DNA from: Pseudomonas sp. Au-Pse12 | GTDB lineage: Bacteria; Pseudomonadota; Gammaproteobacteria; Pseudomonadales; Pseudomonadaceae | Direction of reading: 5' to 3' | DNA: 64,000 bases | Assembly: GCF_021341665.1 (NCBI RefSeq) | Contig: NZ_JAJTTH010000003.1 | Span: 1-64,000, forward strand | In this document: positions 43,030 to 56,467 of the stretch, in pieces | How positions within the stretch are numbered: the stretch's first letter is position 1 | Layout: each line of letters opens with the position of its first letter | Notes under the pieces: model-generated | Database searches by the model: none | What the model saw: the letters and a program-made list of their open reading frames with translations, nothing else | Told to the model about the DNA's origin: nothing | Translations under genes and position numbers: made by a program

Positions 43030-43290
43030 TGTGGCGAGGGAGCTTGCTCCCGCTCGGGCGCGCAGCGGCCGTAAAGCCTGAATCCGCGAGCTTCCTGGAG
43101 CAACAAGGTGGCAGCCATTGGGGCGGCTGCGCCACCCAGCGGGAGCAAGCTCCCTCGCCACAGGAAGGCATTACGACCGCTCGGTTGTGCAGTGGCCGTA
43201 ATGCCCGAATCCGCAAGCTTCCTGGAGCAACGAGGTGGCAGCCATTGGGGTGGCTGCGCCACCCAGCGGGAGCAAGCTCCCTCGCCACAA
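43030..43290. repeat. REPIN cluster downstream of pvdL
   Basis: One forward REP arm (GTGGCGAGGGAGCTTGCTCC, 43031-43050) and two reverse arms (ending 43160 and 43287). Two direct copies of about 86 bp (43076-43161 and 43203-43288) differ at few positions. Each carries a GGTGGC...GCCACC hairpin. The last copy ends 7 bp before the pvdL stop codon, so the array is the 3' boundary of pvdL. Confidence 0.75.
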
Positions 43291-43294
43291 AAGC

Positions 43295-46200
43295 TTACAA
43301 GCCCTCCAGCTCGGCCATCAGGTCACTCAGCCGGTCCACTTTCTCCTCGTTAATTGCATTGGCACCCAGCCCGTCGATGTAGGCGGCCAGTTCCTGCACC
43401 GTGCTGCACTCGAACATGGCCCGCAGCGGTACGTTGCGTTGCAGGGTCTTCTGTACCCGCGAGGCGATCTGCGTGGCCAGCAGGGAATGCCCGCCCAACT
43501 CGAAGAAGTTGTCGCGCACGCCCACCCGCTCGACCTTGAGCACCTCGGCCCAGATGTCGGCCAGGGTTTGCTCCAGTTCGCTGCCCGGGGCGTGATAGTC
43601 CTGGCTCTGCAACTGGCCGATCTCCAGGGCCGGCAGGGCCTTGCGGTCGAGCTTGCCGTTGGCGTTGAGGGGCAAGCGCTCCAGCCACAGCCAGTGCAGC
43701 GGCACCATGTATTCCGGCAGTTCGGCGCGCAGCCGCGGCTTGATCCGCTCCAGGCATTCGCTCGGGCTCAGGCTTGAGTCACTGGCCACCAGATAGCCCA
43801 CCAGGTGCTTGCCGTTGACCCCTTCCTGCACGCCCACCGCCGCATCGCGGACTTCCGGTTGTTCGTGCAGGCGCGCTTCGATCTCGCCCAGTTCGATGCG
43901 GTAGCCGCGGATCTTCACCTGATGGTCGATCCGGCCAACGTATTCCAATACGCCGTCGCTGCGCCGGCGTGCCAGGTCACCGGTGCGGTACAGGCGTTCG
44001 CCCGCGGCACCGAACGGATGGGGCACGAAGGCCTGCGCGGTGCGCAACGGGTCGCTGACGTAACCACGGCCGACCCCGGTGCCGGCCACGCACAGCTCGC
44101 CGACCGCGCCCAGGGGCACCAGCTCCAGGGCTTCGTCCATCAGGTACAGCAGGTTGTTGTCGGTGGGCGTGCCGATGGGCAGGTAGGCGCCCCGGGTCGA
44201 AGCCAGGTCGACACGGAAGAAGGCCACGTCATCGGAGCATTCCGCCGGGCCGTAGGCGTTCACCAAACCGATCTGTGGATAACGCAGCAGCCACTGGTGC
44301 GCCAGCTCCGGCGGCATGGCTTCGCCGGTGGGCAGCATCCAGCGCAGGCCATCGAGGGCTATCGCGTCCTGGGCGAGCATGCCCTGGATCAGCGACGGCA
44401 CGCTCTCCAGCACGCTGATGCCCTGTTCCTCGACGTGGGCCAGCAAGCCCTGGGGATCGTGGGCGATGGCGTTGGGCACGATGTCGACCCGGGCGCCGAA
44501 CAGCGGCGCGGCAAGGAACTGCCAGACCGAAATATCGAAGCTCTGGGAGGCGGTCTGGGCAATCACGTCAGCCTCGCTTAAGTGCAGGTACGGCACCTTG
44601 CTCAGTTGGTTGTTGAGCATGCCGCGCTGCTCCACCATCACGCCCTTGGGCAGGCCGGTGGAACCGGAGGTGTAGATCACGTAGGCCAGGTTGTCCGGCG
44701 CGCTGTAGCGCCCCGGGTTGCTTTCGGCATGCCCGGCGCCTTGCAGTTCTTCCCAGACCAGCAGCCGTGGCCGCCCGGCGCAGGCGAACTCGTCCAGCAG
44801 GGCCTGGGCCTGTTCGCGGCAGGCCGCGGTGCAGACCAGGATCGGCGTCCGGCTGAGCTCGATGATGCGGCCCAGGCGCTGGCTCGGCAGGCCCGGGTCC
44901 AGGGGCAGGTAGCCGGCCCCGGCCTTGAAGCTGCCGATGATCATGCCCAAGAGTTCCAGGCTGCGTTCGGCCAGCAAGGCCACCGGCTGATCAAAGCCCA
45001 CGCCGTTGGCGATCAGCGCATGGCCCAGGCGGTTGCTGCGCTGGTTCAACTCGGCATAGCTGTAGCGCTGGTCCAGGCAACTGGCGGCGATGCGTTGCGG
45101 ATGGGCCGCCACCTGGGCCTCGAACAGCTCCACGTAGCTGCGCTCCAGCGGGTACTCATGCTCGCTCTGGTTGCAGCCGGCCAGCAGGAAGTCCTGCTCC
45201 TCTGCGCCCAGCAGCGGCAGTTCGGCCATGTCGCCATGCAAACCCTGCATCAGCGCCAGCAGCAGGCGCTTGAACTCGCCGAGCAGGCGTTCGATGGTCG
45301 CCTGCTCGAAGTAGCGCTGGTCGTAGGACAGGTGCAGGCCCAGGTCATCTCCCGGGTAGCACACGGCGGTGATCGGGAAGTTGGTGTGGGTACGGCCGGA
45401 ATCCGAACTGGCGTTCAGGCTCTGCGCGCGGTCCAGCACCGAGACTTCCACCGGGGCGTTCTCGAACACGAACAGGCTGTCGAACAGCGGCTGGCCCTTG
45501 GGCAGCTCGCTGCATTCCTGAATCGCCACCAGCGGCAGGTATTCGTATTCACGCAGTTGCATGTTGCGGTCGAGCAAGTCGCTGAGCCACTGGCGCACGC
45601 TGCAACGTTCGCCCTCCTCGGGCAGCTTGACCCGCAGGGCGATGCTGTTGATGAACAGGCCGACGGTGCGTTGCATTTCCGGCATCTGCACCGGGCGCCC
45701 GGCCACGGTGACGCCGAACAGCACGTCGCGATCGCCGCTCATGCGCCGCAGCACCAGGGCCCAGGCCGCCTGGGCGAAGGTGTTGACGGTCAGCTGATGC
45801 TGCTGCGCCAGCTCGCGCAGTTGCGCGCCGTCCCGGGCGTCGAGGCGGGTGTAGCAGTCGCCGACGATCATGCCGCCGCTGTCACCGGCGTGTTCGCGCA
45901 GGAACGGCCGGTCGCTGGGGATCGGCGTGGTGCGTTCGAAGCCTTCAAGGTTCTGCCGCCACCACTGCCGCGCCTCGGACAGGCTCTGGTGTTGCAGCCA
46001 GCCGATGTAGTCGCGGTAGCGCGGTGGCACCGCCAGCTGCGCCTCACGGCCTTCGCCCAGGGCGGTGTAGATCTCGAAGAAGTCGTTCATCAGCAGCGAG
46101 CGGCACCAGGCATCGATGAGGATGTGGTGGTTGCTCATCATGAACCAGTAGCGCGCGGCGCCGACGCGGATCAGCCGCAGGTGGAACGGCGCCTGGTTGA

Positions 46201-49200
46201 GCAGGTCGAAACCGGCCTCGCGCTCGGCTTTATGCAGAGTCTGGAGCTTGGCTTCTTGCTCGGCCTCGGGCACCGCGCTCCAGTCGAGGAACTCGATCGG
46301 GGTGCGGCCCGGCTTGTGGATAACCTGCAGCATGTCTTCGCCGACGTTCCAGCAGAAGGACGCGCGCAGCGCTTCATGGCGGGCCACCACCGCCTGCCAG
46401 GCCTGGGCGAAACGCTCCGGGTCCAGCTCGCTGTTGATGCGGTAGCGGTCCTGCATGTAGTAGAGGCCGGTGCCCGGCTCCAGCAGGGTGTGCAGCAGCA
46501 TGCCTTCCTGCATCGGGGTCAGCGGGTAGACGTCCTCGATCTGCACCGCCGGCACCGGCAGGCCATCGAGCTGGGCCTGGGTCAGGCGCGCCAGGGGGAA
46601 GTCCGACGGCGTCAGGCCTCCGGCCTCGTCCCTCAGGCAATGCTCGATCAGGCTGTGCAGCTCGCCCAGGTAGGCGCCCGCCAGCTCGCCGATCAGCTCG
46701 GCGTCAAAGCGTTCGGCGCTGTAGGTCCAGCGCAGCACCAGCTCGCCGCCATACACCTGGCTGTCGATGCTCAGTTCGTTGGGCAGCGGCGCTTGCGGTG
46801 CATGGGCCGGGCCGACGGATTCGTCCAGCGGACGCAGCAGCGCGTCGGCGCCGAAGCTCTGGTCGAACTGCCCCAGGTAGTTGAAGGTCACCGGCGCCAG
46901 CGGCAGCACCGCCAAAGCCTCGCGGCAGCTTTCATCCGCCAGGTAGCGCAGCACGCCATAACCCAGGCCCTTGTGCGGCACGGCCCGCAGTTGTTCCTTG
47001 ATGGCCTTGATCGAAGCGCCCTGCCCGGCCGCTTCCTCCACCTGCAACGGGGTCAGGCGCAGCGGATAGGCGCTGGTGAACCAGCCGACGCTGCGGGTCA
47101 GGTCGATCTCGTCGAACAGCGCCTCGCGGCCGTGGCCTTCCAGTTGCACCAGGGCCGAAGGCTGCCCGCTCCAGCGGCACAGCACCCGGGCCAGGGCGGT
47201 CAGCAGAAGATCGTTGACCTGGGTGCGGTAGGCTGCCGGGGCCTGTTGCAGCAGTTGGCGGGTGCGCTCGGCATCCAGGGTCACGCTGTGGCTGCGGGCC
47301 TGCTGATGCTGCTGGCGGCCAGTGGCGTTGAGCCCCGGCAGTTGCGCGGCCGGGCCGGCCAGTTGCTGCTGCCACCAGCCCAGCTCTTCACGCAGGGATT
47401 CGCTGCCGGCATAGGCCTGCAGGCGGCTCGACCAGTCGCGCAGGGCGCTGGTCTTGGCCGGCAGGTTCAGGCTCTGCCCGGCTTGCAACTGGCGGTAGGC
47501 GTTCTGCAGGTCTTCCAGCAGCACGCGCCAGGACACGCCGTCCACCACCAGGTGGTGGATCGCCAGCAGCAGGCGCTGCTCGCCTTCCGGCCCGTCCACC
47601 AGCACTGCCCGCAGCAGCGGCCCGTGTTCCAGATCGAGGCTGCGCTGGGCGTCGGCGAACAGCGCCTCGCAGGTGGCCATGGACGGCACCCGCACTTGCC
47701 ACAGCACAGGGGCGTCGGACAGCGGCAGGTACTCGGCGCGCCACTGCCCATCCACCGGTTTGAAACGCAGGCGCAGGGCGTCGTGCTGCTCCAGCACCGC
47801 CAGCAGCGCCTGCTCCAGCGTCTGGGCATCGAGCACGCCCAGCGGCTCCAGCAGCAGCGCCTGGTTCCAGTGCTGCGGTTGGGGAATGGCCGCGTCGAAG
47901 AACCAGTGCTGGATCGGCGTCAGCGGCGCTTCGCCACTGAGCAGGCCCTGCTCGGCGCTGATGCGCTGGGTGTGGCTGGCGACCCGCGCCAGGGCCTGCA
48001 CGGTCTGGTGCTGGAACAGGTCGCGCGGGGTGAAGTGCAGCCCCAGCTGGCGGGCGCGGCTGACCACCTGGATCGACAGGATCGAGTCGCCCCCCAGTTC
48101 GAAGAAGTTGTCGTTGAGCCCCACTTGCCGCACGTTCAGCACGTCGCCCCAGACCCCGGCCAGGGTCTGTTCCAGCGCGTTGCTCGGTGCCACGTACTGC
48201 TGGCGGTTGAGCTCTGGGTCCGGCATTGGCAGGGCCCGGCGGTCGAGCTTGCCGTTGGCGGTCAGCGGCATGCTGGCCAGCAGGATCAGGTGGGTCGGCA
48301 CCATGTAGTCCGGCAGCTGGGTTTTCAGCTGCTGCTTGAGGGCTTCCCGCAGGTTGGCCTGCTGCACCTCGTTGCGCTCGGCCACCTCGCTCACCAGATA
48401 ACCGGCCAGCTGTTTGCCGGCCGGGGTGTCCAGGGCCAGCACCACCGCTTCACGCACCGCTGGATGGTCCAGCAGGCGGGTTTCGATTTCCCCCAGCTCG
48501 ATGCGGAAGCCGCGAATCTTCACTTGATGGTCGACCCGGCCGATGTACTCCAACTGGCCGTCGGCGCACTGGCGCACCAGATCGCCGGTGCGGTACAGGC
48601 GCCCGCCATCGCGGGTGAACGGGTCGGCGACAAAGCGTTCGGCGCTCATCCCCGGACGACGGTGATAGCCCTGGGCCAAACCGGCGCCGCCGACATACAG
48701 CTCACCGGTGGCGCCGGGTGGCACCAACGCCAGATCGGCATCGAGAATGTAAGCCACCCGCGCCCCGACGATGCTGCCAATCGGCACGCTGGCCACGCCT
48801 TCGGCCAAGTGCTCTGGCGCCAGGCTGGCCAGGGGCATGACCACGGTTTCGGTGGGGCCGTAGGCGTTGAAGAACAGGCTCGGCTGGAACGCCGCGCGGA
48901 TGCGCTGCAGGTGTTCGCCGGTCAGGGCCTCGCCCCCGGTGATGCACATGCGCACCGGCAGGGTCTGCTGCTGGCTGGCCAGGTGCTGGGCCAGCTGGCT
49001 GCCGTAGCTGGGGGTGAAGCCGAGGATGCTGATGCGATGCTGGCGAATCAGCTGGCAGATCTCTTCGGCGTCCCACTGGCCCTGAGCCCGCAGCACCAGT
49101 TGCGCGCCTCTGAGCAGCGGCACCAGCAAGCGCTCGGTGGCGGCGTCGAAGTTGATGGAATAGAAGTGCAGCTCGCAGTCGTCCGGGCGCATGCCGAAAC

Positions 49201-52200
49201 GGCGGATCACCGCCTGGCAGTGCATGGCGATTTCCCCGTGGGACACCACCACGCCCTTGGGCTGGCCGGTGGAGCCGGAGGTGTAGATCAGGTACGCCTG
49301 GTGCTGGGGCAGGCTGATGAAAGGCAGCTCGCTGGCCGGGTAGTCGGCCAGCAGCGCGCCGTCCTCCTCCAGGCACCAACGACCGACGCTCGTCGGCAAC
49401 TCGCCCAGGGCGGCGAACATCCGCGCATCACTGAGCAGCAGGCCGAGGCCGCTGTCTTCGATCATGTAGTGCAGGCGGTCCAGCGGGTATTCCGGGTCCA
49501 GGGGCACGTAGGCGCCACCGGCCTTGAGGATCGCCAGCAGGCCGACGACCATTTCCAGGGAACGCTCCAGGGCCAGGCCGACCCGCACCTGCGGGCCCAC
49601 GCCACGCTCGCGGAGCATCCAGGCCAGGCGGTTGGCGCGGCTGTCCAGTTCGCTGTAGCTCAGGGTCTGCCCGGCAAAAGTCAGGGCCGGGGCGTCCTTG
49701 CGGGCCAGGGCCTGCTCGCTGAACAGGTGGTGGATGCACTGGTCCAGGCGTTGCTCGCCGGGCTCCACACTCAGGCTGTCGAGCAGTTGTTGCTGTTCCT
49801 CGGCTTGCAGCAACGGCAACTCGCACAGGCGCTGTTGCGGATCATTGAGCAAGGCTTCCAGCAGGTTGCGCCAATGGTCGGCCATGCGTGCAATGCGCGG
49901 CTCGTCGAACAGGTCGGTGCTGTAGGTCAGGCAGCAACCCAGGCGCTGATCCAGGTCGGTGACTTCCAGGTTGAGGTCGAACTTGGTGGCCCGGGCGTCG
50001 TTGACCAGATAGTCCACGGTCATCCCGGCCAGTTGCCGGGTTTGCTGGAACTCCCAGCGCTGGACGTTGCACATCACCTGGAACAGCGGGTTGTAGGCGG
50101 CGCTGCGCGGCGGCTGCAAGGCTTCCACCAGATGGTCGAACGGCAGGTCCTGGTGCGACTGGCCCTCGATCACCGTGTGGCGCACCTGCTCCAGCAACTG
50201 GCCGACGCTCATCTGCCCGTCGAGCTGGCAACGCAGCACCTGGGTATTGAGGAAGGCGCCGATCAGCCCTTCGCTTTCCGGGCGGATGCGGTTGGCCACC
50301 GGCGCGCCGATGCGCAGGTCGGTCTGGCCGCTGTAGCGATAGAGCAGCACCGACAGCGCCGCGGTCATGGTCATGAACAGGGTCAGGCCGTGCTCGGCAT
50401 TGAAGGCGCGCACCCGGGCCGCCAGCTGGTCGCTCAAGTCGAAGCGGTACAGCTCGCCCTGGTGGCTTTGCACCGCCGGGCGTGGCCGGTCGCTGGGCAG
50501 TTCCAGCAGCGGGTGTTCGCGGCCCAGTTGCCCGGTCCAGTAGTCCAGCTGACGCTGGCGCTCACCGGATTCCAGCCACTGGCGCTGCCAGACGCTGTAG
50601 TCCAGGTACTGCACCGGCAGTGGCTCCAGGGGCGATTCGCGGTCATCGAGGAAAGCTTCGTACAGCGCGCCCAATTCGCGGGCGAAGATGTCCATGGCCC
50701 AGCCTTCGGTGACGATGTGGTGCAGGGTCAGGACGAAGTAGTGCTCCTGCTCCCCGGCCTTGACCAGGCAGGCGCGCAGCAAGGGGCCGGTTTCCAGGTC
50801 GAAGGGCTGGTGCGCTTCGCTGTCCGCCAGCTGTTGCAGGCGCTGCTGTCGTGCCTCAGGAGCCAGGGCCGAGAAATCCTTCCAGGCCATGCGCAAGCCG
50901 GTGTCGGCGTGCACCTGCTGATGGGCCACGCCATTGACGCTGGGGAAGGTGGTGCGCAGGGTTTCGTGGCGCAGGATCAGTGCCTGCAACGCAGCCTCGA
51001 AGCGCCCCACGTCGAGCACCCCAGACAACCGCGCCATGCCACCGACGTTATAGGCCGGGCTGTCGGGTTCCATCTGCCAGAGGAACCACATGCGCTGCTG
51101 GGAATAGGACAGCGGCACCGGCTGGCTGCGGTCGACCCGGGCAATCGGCGGCTGCTGGTTGCGCGCGCCGGACTGCTGGACCAGCAGCACCTGTTCGGCA
51201 AAGGCCCCCAGCTCGCTGGCTTCGAACAGCGCCCGCAGCGGCAGCTCGACGTCGCAGGCCTGGCGGGTGCGGGAAATGATCTGGGTGGCCAGCAGCGAAT
51301 GCCCGCCCAGGGCGAAGAAGTCGTCCTTGAGGCCGATCCGTGGCTGGCCCAGCACTTCGCGCCAGATGGCGGCGATCTGCCGTTCCAGATCGGTGCCCGG
51401 TTCGACGTGCTCACGCAGCTGCCATTGCGGCTCCGGCAAGGCACGGCGGTCGAGCTTGCCGCTGGGGCTCAGGGGCATGGCGTCCAGGCGCAGCAGTTGC
51501 GCCGGCACCATGTACTCCGGCAACTCGGCGGCCAGGGCGCTGGCCAGTCGGGCGCTGTGTGCGGTTTCATCTTCGTCGCTGGCAGGGGCGGTGTAGTAGC
51601 CGATCAACTGCGGGCCGGCGACGCTGTCGCGCACCAGCACCACGGCCTGGGCCACGCCGTCCTGGGCCAGCAGCCGCGCTTCGATTTCCTGCGGCTCGAC
51701 CCTGAAGCCGCGCAGCTTGACCTGCTGGTCGAGGCGCCCGAGGTATTCCAGCACGCCATCGGCGCACCAGCGCACCCGGTCGCCGGTGCGGTACAGGCGC
51801 GCGCCCTCTTCGCTCAGCGGGTCGACGACAAAGCGCTCGGCGGTGAGCGCCGGGCGCCCCAGGTAACCCCGGGCCAGGCCCTGGCCGCTGATGCACAGCT
51901 CGCCCGGAACCCCGGCCGGCAACGGGTTGAGCTCGGCGTCCAGCACCCGGCACAGCACATTGCCCAGCGGGCGGCCAATGGGCGAACGCTCGCCGTCCTC
52001 CAGCGAGCACTGCCAGTGGGTGACGTTGATCGCGGTTTCGGTCGGGCCGTAACGGTTGTGCAGTTGCGCATTCGGCAACTGCTGCAGCAGGCGGTCGCGC
52101 AGCTCGGCGGGCAAGGCTTCGCCGCCGGAGAACACCCGGCGCAGGCTGTGGCATTCGGCGCTCAGCGGTTCATCGACGAACAGCTGCAACAACGGCGGCA

Positions 52201-55200
52201 CGAAGTGCAGCGTGGTCACGCCGTGTTCCTGGACCAGCTGGGTGATGCGGTGCGGGTCGCGGTGCTCGCCGGGGGCGGCGAGCAGCAGGCGGCAGCCGCT
52301 GATCAGCGGCCAGAAGCATTCCCAGACCGAGACGTCGAAGCTGATGGGGGCCTTCTGCATCAGCACATCGTCGGCTTGCAGCTGGTAGCTGTCCTGCATC
52401 CATTGCAGGCGTTCCATCAGGGCGCGGTGGGTGTTGCCGACGCCCTTGGGCTGGCCGGTGGAGCCGGAGGTGTAGATCACGTAGGCCAGGTGCTCGCCGT
52501 CCAGGTGCAGGCCCGGGGCGTGGCTCGGCCAGCTGTCGAGCTTGAGGCTGTCCATGGCGATGGCGCTGACGCCTGGGGCTTCGGGCATCTGGCCGAGCAG
52601 CTGGGTCTGGGTCAACAGCAGTTGCACGCCGCTGTCGGCGAGCATGTAGGCCAAGCGCTCGGCGGGGTAATCCGGGTCCAGGGGCACGTAGGCGCCGCCG
52701 GCCTTGATGATCGCCAACAGGCCGATCAGCAGTTGCGGCGAACGCTCGGCGGCAATGGCCACGCACACGTCCGGGCCCACGCCCTTGTCCCGCAGGTAGT
52801 GGGCCAGGCGGTTGGCCTGGGCGTGCAGTTCGGCAAAGCTCAGTTGCCCGCCGTCCCACACCAGCGCGGTGCGCTCCGGGGCCTGCTGCAGTTGTTCCTG
52901 CAGGCGCTCCGGCAACCAGCGCTCGGCGCTCGCGCAGGGGGCCACGCTCCATTGCTGCAGTTGCGCCGCTTCGAGCTTGCCGAGCAACGGCAAGTCGCCC
53001 AGGGCGCTGTCCGGGTGCTGGCAGGCGTGCTCCAGCAGGCTGATGAAATGCCCGGCCAGGCGCTCGATGGTCGCCGCTTCGAACAGCTCGTCGGCGTAGT
53101 CGAAGGCCAGGCTCAGGCGGCCGTTGCGGTCTTCCTCGCTGTGCAGTTGCAGGTCGAACTTGGCCTCGCGGCTGTGCCACGGCAGCTCTTCGGCCAGCAG
53201 CCCCGGCAGGCGGCGCAAGGCGCTGAGGTCGCGTTGCTGGTGGTTGAACATGACCTGGAACAGGCCTTGCTCACGGGCTTCGGGGAAGGCTTCGAGCAAC
53301 TGTTCGAAGGGCAGGTCCTGGTGAGCCTGGGCCTCAAGGACACTGCGACGGGTCTGTTGCAGCAGCTCGGTAAAGGTCTGGCGCGCATCCAACTGGCCGC
53401 GCAGCACCTGGGTATTGATGAAGAAGCCCAGCAGGCCCTGGGTTTCCAGGCGCGGGCGGTTGGCGTTGGGCACGCCGATGCGAATTTCGGTCTGCCCGCT
53501 GTAGCGCTGCAGCAGGGTCTGGAACGCCGCCAGCAACAGCATGAACGGCGTGGCGTGCTGGGCCTGGGCGGCCTGGCGCACGGCTTCGCTGAGGCTCGCG
53601 CTCAGGCGCTGGCTGTGGCGCGCGGCGCTGTGGCGGACCTGGGCCGAACGCGGGTGGTCGGTGGCCAGGCTGAGCACCGGGGCCTCGTCGGCCAGTTGCT
53701 GCTTCCAGTAGTCCAGCTGGCGCTGGCCTTCGCCCTGGGCCAGCCACTGGCGCTGCCAGCTGCCGTAGTCGGCGTATTGCAGGGCCAGCGGTGCCAGCTC
53801 CAGGCTCTGGCCCTGGACCGCGGCGGCGTAGAGCCGGGAGAACTCGTCGATCAGGATATTCAGCGACCAGCCGTCGGCAATGATGTGGTGCAGGGTCAGC
53901 AGCAACTGGTGTTCTTCATCGTCCAGGCGCATCAGGGTCGCCCAGTACAGCGGGCCCTTTTCCAGGTCGAACTGGGTGCGCGCCTCGTCTTCGCGAATCT
54001 GCTGCGCCCGGGCTTCACGCTCGGCCACAGGCAGATCGCTGATGTCGATCACCTGCAGGTTGAACTCACCGGCCGCGTCCACTTGTTGCAGGGCCTGGCC
54101 GTCGCGCTCGAAGAACCGCGTGCGCAGCGCTTCGTGACGCTGCAGCAGGTGCTGGAAGCTGGCGCGCAGGGCGTCTTCGTCCAGCTCGCCACGCAGGCGC
54201 AGGCCGCCGGGAATGTTGTAGGCGCTGCTGTGCGGGTCCAGTTGCCAGGTGATCCACAGGCGGTTCTGCGCCAGGGATTGGGGCAGCGGCTGCTGGCGCG
54301 ACAGGGCCTGGATACTGCCCTGGGCCACGCCGCCGTCCTGTTGCTGGCGCGCCACGGCGGCGGTGAAGGCACCCAGGGTCGGCGCTTCGAACAACAGCCG
54401 CAGGCCCAGCTCCAGGCCGAGCTCTTCCCGCAGGCGGGCCATGACCTGGGTGGCGGCAATCGAGTTGCCCCCCAGGAGGAAGAAGTGATCGTCGGCGGCC
54501 ACTGACGCGCAGTGCAGTTGTTCCTGCCAGAGGCGGCCGATCCGCGCTTGCAGTTCGTCGCTGGAACCTGGCGCGACGCTGGCGGGTTCACGGCTGGCAT
54601 CGGGGAACAGCGCGTAGTGATCCAGGCTGCCATCGGCCAGCCGGGTGCGGCAGGCGGAACGCTGCAACTTGCCGCTGGAGGTTTTCGGCAAGGCCCCGGG
54701 GTTGAGCAGCACCACCACGCTCGGCGCTTCCTGGCAGGCTTCGGCCACCGCCTGGCGGATGGCCTTGATCAGCGCCTCGGGGGGCAGGATCTTCTGCACA
54801 CTGCGGCTGATTTCCGCGGCGATGCCGATGCCTTCCTGGCCCTGGTCGTTGACCGCGAACGCCGCCACCCGGCCCTTGCGCACCACTTCCACTTCGCGCT
54901 CGATGGTCTTTTCGATGTCCTGGGGATACAGGTTGTGCCCGCGCACGATCAGCAGGTCTTTCAGGCGCCCGGTGATGAACAGCTCGCCGTCGCGCATGAA
55001 GCCCAGGTCGCCGGTGCGCAGCCAGGTGCGGCCGGCATGCTGGACGAAGGTCTTGGCCGTGGCTTCGGGATTGCGCCAGTAGCCGTGGGCGATGCTCGGC
55101 CCGGCGGCCCAGACTTCGCCGATGCAGTTGTCAGGCAATTCCGTGAGCTGCTGCGGATCCATCAGCAGCACGGCGTGCTCAGGCTGGCTGAAGCCGCAGC

Positions 55201-56311
55201 TCATCATCGCGCTGCCCGGCCCCGGCTCGGCGCGGTTCTGCGCCAGGGCCTGGTCGTCCAGCTGCAGGGCCGGGATGCCCTGGCCGCGCACGCCCCCGGC
55301 CACGAACAGGGTGGCTTCGGCCAGGCCGTAGGACGCGAGGAAATGCTGCTCGCTGAAACCGCAGGCGCTGAACTTCTCGGCGAAACGCTCCAGGGTGTCG
55401 AGGCGGATCGGCTCGGAGCCGGAATAGGCCACGCGCCAGCGGCTGAGGTCGAGGTGCTCCAGGGCCGATTCGCTGACCCGCTCGCTGCACAGGCGGTAGG
55501 CGAAATCCGGGCCGCCGCTGATGGTGCCGCCGTATTCGCTGATCGCTTCCAGCCAGCGCACGGGCCGGGCGAGGAAATAGGCCGGCGACATCAGCACGCA
55601 AGGCACGCCGCTGAAGATCGGTTGCAGCAGGCCGCCGATCAGGCCCATGTCGTGGTACAGCGGCAGCCAGCTGACGATCACGTCGTCCGGGTTGAGGTCG
55701 ATGCCAAAACCGCGCCGGATCAGCAGTTCGTTGGCCACCAGGTTGCCATGGCTGACCTGCACGCCCTTGGGCAGCGCGGTGGAGCCGGAGGTGTACTGCA
55801 GGAAGGCGATGTCGTGGTCCTTGAGCTCCACGGCCTGCCAGTCCTGCGCCAGCGCGGCGTCCAGGGTGTCCACGCAGAGCAGTTGCGGCGCGCCCGCGGC
55901 CTGCAGTTCGTCCAACTGCATCAGCGAATCGCGCAGCCCGGCGCTGGTCAGCAGCAGCCGTGGCTCGGCGTCGGCCAGGATCGAAAGCAGCCGCTCCTGG
56001 TGATGGCGGCGGGTCGACTCCGGCGGGTAGGCCGGCACCGCGATCACCCCGGCGTACAGGCAACCGAAAAACGCCGCGACGTAGTCCGGGCCGCTGGGGA
56101 ACAGCAGCACCGCGCGGTCACCGAATTCGGCGTGGGCTTGCAGGGCGGCGGCAATGGTTCGCGCGCGAAGATCCAGGTCCCGGTAACTGAGGACCACGCT
56201 CTGCTCCTGCTCTTGGGCAAGAAACCGCAACGCCACTTGATCAGGTGCCAGGACTGCCCGGCGTTGAAGGGCTTGGGCCAGGGTGCTGGGGAGTTCGAAC
56301 GCGTCCGTCAT
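43295..56311 (-). CDS. pvdL: PvdL, pyoverdine chromophore non-ribosomal peptide synthetase
   Basis: A 4338-residue NRPS starting pyoverdine synthesis. Domain order: fatty acyl-AMP ligase (about 1-580), carrier (GGNS, Ser about 617), C (HHIIADG, 808), A (FDVSVWE, 1325), T (GGHS, 1668), C (HHIVTEG, 1864), A (FDAATERL, 2387), T (GGDS, 2739), E (HHLVVDG, 2919), C (HHILIDA, 3394), A (FDISVWQ, 3925), T (GGHS, 4272). There is no thioesterase, so the chain passes to another NRPS. By hand, the third A domain gives the code DIWELTADDK, the known diaminobutyrate signature. The first two should be Glu and Tyr by family knowledge. The E domain would make D-Tyr. The ATG at 56311 gives [13 protein letters not shown]. 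Length fits the P. aeruginosa protein (about 4340). Confidence 0.97.
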   Translation of the reverse strand: MTDAFELPSTLAQALQRRAVLAPDQVALRFLAQEQEQSVVLSYRDLDLRARTIAAALQAHAEFGDRAVLLFPSGPDYVAAFFGCLYAGVIAVPAYPPESTRRHHQERLLSILADAEPRLLLTSAGLRDSLMQLDELQAAGAPQLLCVDTLDAALAQDWQAVELKDHDIAFLQYTSGSTALPKGVQVSHGNLVANELLIRRGFGIDLNPDDVIVSWLPLYHDMGLIGGLLQPIFSGVPCVLMSPAYFLARPVRWLEAISEYGGTISGGPDFAYRLCSERVSESALEHLDLSRWRVAYSGSEPIRLDTLERFAEKFSACGFSEQHFLASYGLAEATLFVAGGVRGQGIPALQLDDQALAQNRAEPGPGSAMMSCGFSQPEHAVLLMDPQQLTELPDNCIGEVWAAGPSIAHGYWRNPEATAKTFVQHAGRTWLRTGDLGFMRDGELFITGRLKDLLIVRGHNLYPQDIEKTIEREVEVVRKGRVAAFAVNDQGQEGIGIAAEISRSVQKILPPEALIKAIRQAVAEACQEAPSVVVLLNPGALPKTSSGKLQRSACRTRLADGSLDHYALFPDASREPASVAPGSSDELQARIGRLWQEQLHCASVAADDHFFLLGGNSIAATQVMARLREELGLELGLRLLFEAPTLGAFTAAVARQQQDGGVAQGSIQALSRQQPLPQSLAQNRLWITWQLDPHSSAYNIPGGLRLRGELDEDALRASFQHLLQRHEALRTRFFERDGQALQQVDAAGEFNLQVIDISDLPVAEREARAQQIREDEARTQFDLEKGPLYWATLMRLDDEEHQLLLTLHHIIADGWSLNILIDEFSRLYAAAVQGQSLELAPLALQYADYGSWQRQWLAQGEGQRQLDYWKQQLADEAPVLSLATDHPRSAQVRHSAARHSQRLSASLSEAVRQAAQAQHATPFMLLLAAFQTLLQRYSGQTEIRIGVPNANRPRLETQGLLGFFINTQVLRGQLDARQTFTELLQQTRRSVLEAQAHQDLPFEQLLEAFPEAREQGLFQVMFNHQQRDLSALRRLPGLLAEELPWHSREAKFDLQLHSEEDRNGRLSLAFDYADELFEAATIERLAGHFISLLEHACQHPDSALGDLPLLGKLEAAQLQQWSVAPCASAERWLPERLQEQLQQAPERTALVWDGGQLSFAELHAQANRLAHYLRDKGVGPDVCVAIAAERSPQLLIGLLAIIKAGGAYVPLDPDYPAERLAYMLADSGVQLLLTQTQLLGQMPEAPGVSAIAMDSLKLDSWPSHAPGLHLDGEHLAYVIYTSGSTGQPKGVGNTHRALMERLQWMQDSYQLQADDVLMQKAPISFDVSVWECFWPLISGCRLLLAAPGEHRDPHRITQLVQEHGVTTLHFVPPLLQLFVDEPLSAECHSLRRVFSGGEALPAELRDRLLQQLPNAQLHNRYGPTETAINVTHWQCSLEDGERSPIGRPLGNVLCRVLDAELNPLPAGVPGELCISGQGLARGYLGRPALTAERFVVDPLSEEGARLYRTGDRVRWCADGVLEYLGRLDQQVKLRGFRVEPQEIEARLLAQDGVAQAVVLVRDSVAGPQLIGYYTAPASDEDETAHSARLASALAAELPEYMVPAQLLRLDAMPLSPSGKLDRRALPEPQWQLREHVEPGTDLERQIAAIWREVLGQPRIGLKDDFFALGGHSLLATQIISRTRQACDVELPLRALFEASELGAFAEQVLLVQQSGARNQQPPIARVDRSQPVPLSYSQQRMWFLWQMEPDSPAYNVGGMARLSGVLDVGRFEAALQALILRHETLRTTFPSVNGVAHQQVHADTGLRMAWKDFSALAPEARQQRLQQLADSEAHQPFDLETGPLLRACLVKAGEQEHYFVLTLHHIVTEGWAMDIFARELGALYEAFLDDRESPLEPLPVQYLDYSVWQRQWLESGERQRQLDYWTGQLGREHPLLELPSDRPRPAVQSHQGELYRFDLSDQLAARVRAFNAEHGLTLFMTMTAALSVLLYRYSGQTDLRIGAPVANRIRPESEGLIGAFLNTQVLRCQLDGQMSVGQLLEQVRHTVIEGQSHQDLPFDHLVEALQPPRSAAYNPLFQVMCNVQRWEFQQTRQLAGMTVDYLVNDARATKFDLNLEVTDLDQRLGCCLTYSTDLFDEPRIARMADHWRNLLEALLNDPQQRLCELPLLQAEEQQQLLDSLSVEPGEQRLDQCIHHLFSEQALARKDAPALTFAGQTLSYSELDSRANRLAWMLRERGVGPQVRVGLALERSLEMVVGLLAILKAGGAYVPLDPEYPLDRLHYMIEDSGLGLLLSDARMFAALGELPTSVGRWCLEEDGALLADYPASELPFISLPQHQAYLIYTSGSTGQPKGVVVSHGEIAMHCQAVIRRFGMRPDDCELHFYSINFDAATERLLVPLLRGAQLVLRAQGQWDAEEICQLIRQHRISILGFTPSYGSQLAQHLASQQQTLPVRMCITGGEALTGEHLQRIRAAFQPSLFFNAYGPTETVVMPLASLAPEHLAEGVASVPIGSIVGARVAYILDADLALVPPGATGELYVGGAGLAQGYHRRPGMSAERFVADPFTRDGGRLYRTGDLVRQCADGQLEYIGRVDHQVKIRGFRIELGEIETRLLDHPAVREAVVLALDTPAGKQLAGYLVSEVAERNEVQQANLREALKQQLKTQLPDYMVPTHLILLASMPLTANGKLDRRALPMPDPELNRQQYVAPSNALEQTLAGVWGDVLNVRQVGLNDNFFELGGDSILSIQVVSRARQLGLHFTPRDLFQHQTVQALARVASHTQRISAEQGLLSGEAPLTPIQHWFFDAAIPQPQHWNQALLLEPLGVLDAQTLEQALLAVLEQHDALRLRFKPVDGQWRAEYLPLSDAPVLWQVRVPSMATCEALFADAQRSLDLEHGPLLRAVLVDGPEGEQRLLLAIHHLVVDGVSWRVLLEDLQNAYRQLQAGQSLNLPAKTSALRDWSSRLQAYAGSESLREELGWWQQQLAGPAAQLPGLNATGRQQHQQARSHSVTLDAERTRQLLQQAPAAYRTQVNDLLLTALARVLCRWSGQPSALVQLEGHGREALFDEIDLTRSVGWFTSAYPLRLTPLQVEEAAGQGASIKAIKEQLRAVPHKGLGYGVLRYLADESCREALAVLPLAPVTFNYLGQFDQSFGADALLRPLDESVGPAHAPQAPLPNELSIDSQVYGGELVLRWTYSAERFDAELIGELAGAYLGELHSLIEHCLRDEAGGLTPSDFPLARLTQAQLDGLPVPAVQIEDVYPLTPMQEGMLLHTLLEPGTGLYYMQDRYRINSELDPERFAQAWQAVVARHEALRASFCWNVGEDMLQVIHKPGRTPIEFLDWSAVPEAEQEAKLQTLHKAEREAGFDLLNQAPFHLRLIRVGAARYWFMMSNHHILIDAWCRSLLMNDFFEIYTALGEGREAQLAVPPRYRDYIGWLQHQSLSEARQWWRQNLEGFERTTPIPSDRPFLREHAGDSGGMIVGDCYTRLDARDGAQLRELAQQHQLTVNTFAQAAWALVLRRMSGDRDVLFGVTVAGRPVQMPEMQRTVGLFINSIALRVKLPEEGERCSVRQWLSDLLDRNMQLREYEYLPLVAIQECSELPKGQPLFDSLFVFENAPVEVSVLDRAQSLNASSDSGRTHTNFPITAVCYPGDDLGLHLSYDQRYFEQATIERLLGEFKRLLLALMQGLHGDMAELPLLGAEEQDFLLAGCNQSEHEYPLERSYVELFEAQVAAHPQRIAASCLDQRYSYAELNQRSNRLGHALIANGVGFDQPVALLAERSLELLGMIIGSFKAGAGYLPLDPGLPSQRLGRIIELSRTPILVCTAACREQAQALLDEFACAGRPRLLVWEELQGAGHAESNPGRYSAPDNLAYVIYTSGSTGLPKGVMVEQRGMLNNQLSKVPYLHLSEADVIAQTASQSFDISVWQFLAAPLFGARVDIVPNAIAHDPQGLLAHVEEQGISVLESVPSLIQGMLAQDAIALDGLRWMLPTGEAMPPELAHQWLLRYPQIGLVNAYGPAECSDDVAFFRVDLASTRGAYLPIGTPTDNNLLYLMDEALELVPLGAVGELCVAGTGVGRGYVSDPLRTAQAFVPHPFGAAGERLYRTGDLARRRSDGVLEYVGRIDHQVKIRGYRIELGEIEARLHEQPEVRDAAVGVQEGVNGKHLVGYLVASDSSLSPSECLERIKPRLRAELPEYMVPLHWLWLERLPLNANGKLDRKALPALEIGQLQSQDYHAPGSELEQTLADIWAEVLKVERVGVRDNFFELGGHSLLATQIASRVQKTLQRNVPLRAMFECSTVQELAAYIDGLGANAINEEKVDRLSDLMAELEGL

Positions 56312-56341
56312 GGGATTTCCTGCCAGGATTGTGCTTGCAAT

Positions 56342-56397
56342 GGAGAGCGGGCCCCGCTCTCCCACAACCCCGACAACCATTTGAAAATCAAATGGTT
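56342..56397 (-). promoter_or_regulatory. Two hairpins in the pvdL 5' untranslated region
   Basis: A GC-rich stem GGAGAGCGGG/CCCGCTCTCC (56342-56351, 56353-56362) and an AT-rich 10-bp perfect stem AACCATTTGA/TCAAATGGTT (56375-56384, 56388-56397, 3-nt loop). Both lie in the roughly 150-nt leader between the PvdS-like promoter and the ATG. Confidence 0.5.
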
Positions 56398-56467
56398 ATC
56401 TGAAAATCATGGACATCCGCAGGGCGCCGTGGCCGGGTCTGCTACCCGGAATCTTTCTCCAATGAGA

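Noticed and set aside
43030..43290. CRISPR array
   Set aside because: There are only two long, nearly identical copies of about 86 bp with REP arms and no short regular repeats or variable spacers; it is a REPIN cluster.
44582..54505. A 3307-codon open frame on the plus strand opposite pvdL
   Set aside because: It lies wholly antisense to the domain-by-domain recognisable pvdL. Its translation is low-complexity (rich in Gln, Ala, Gly, His) with no family motif, as expected from the GC-skewed codon use of the real gene.
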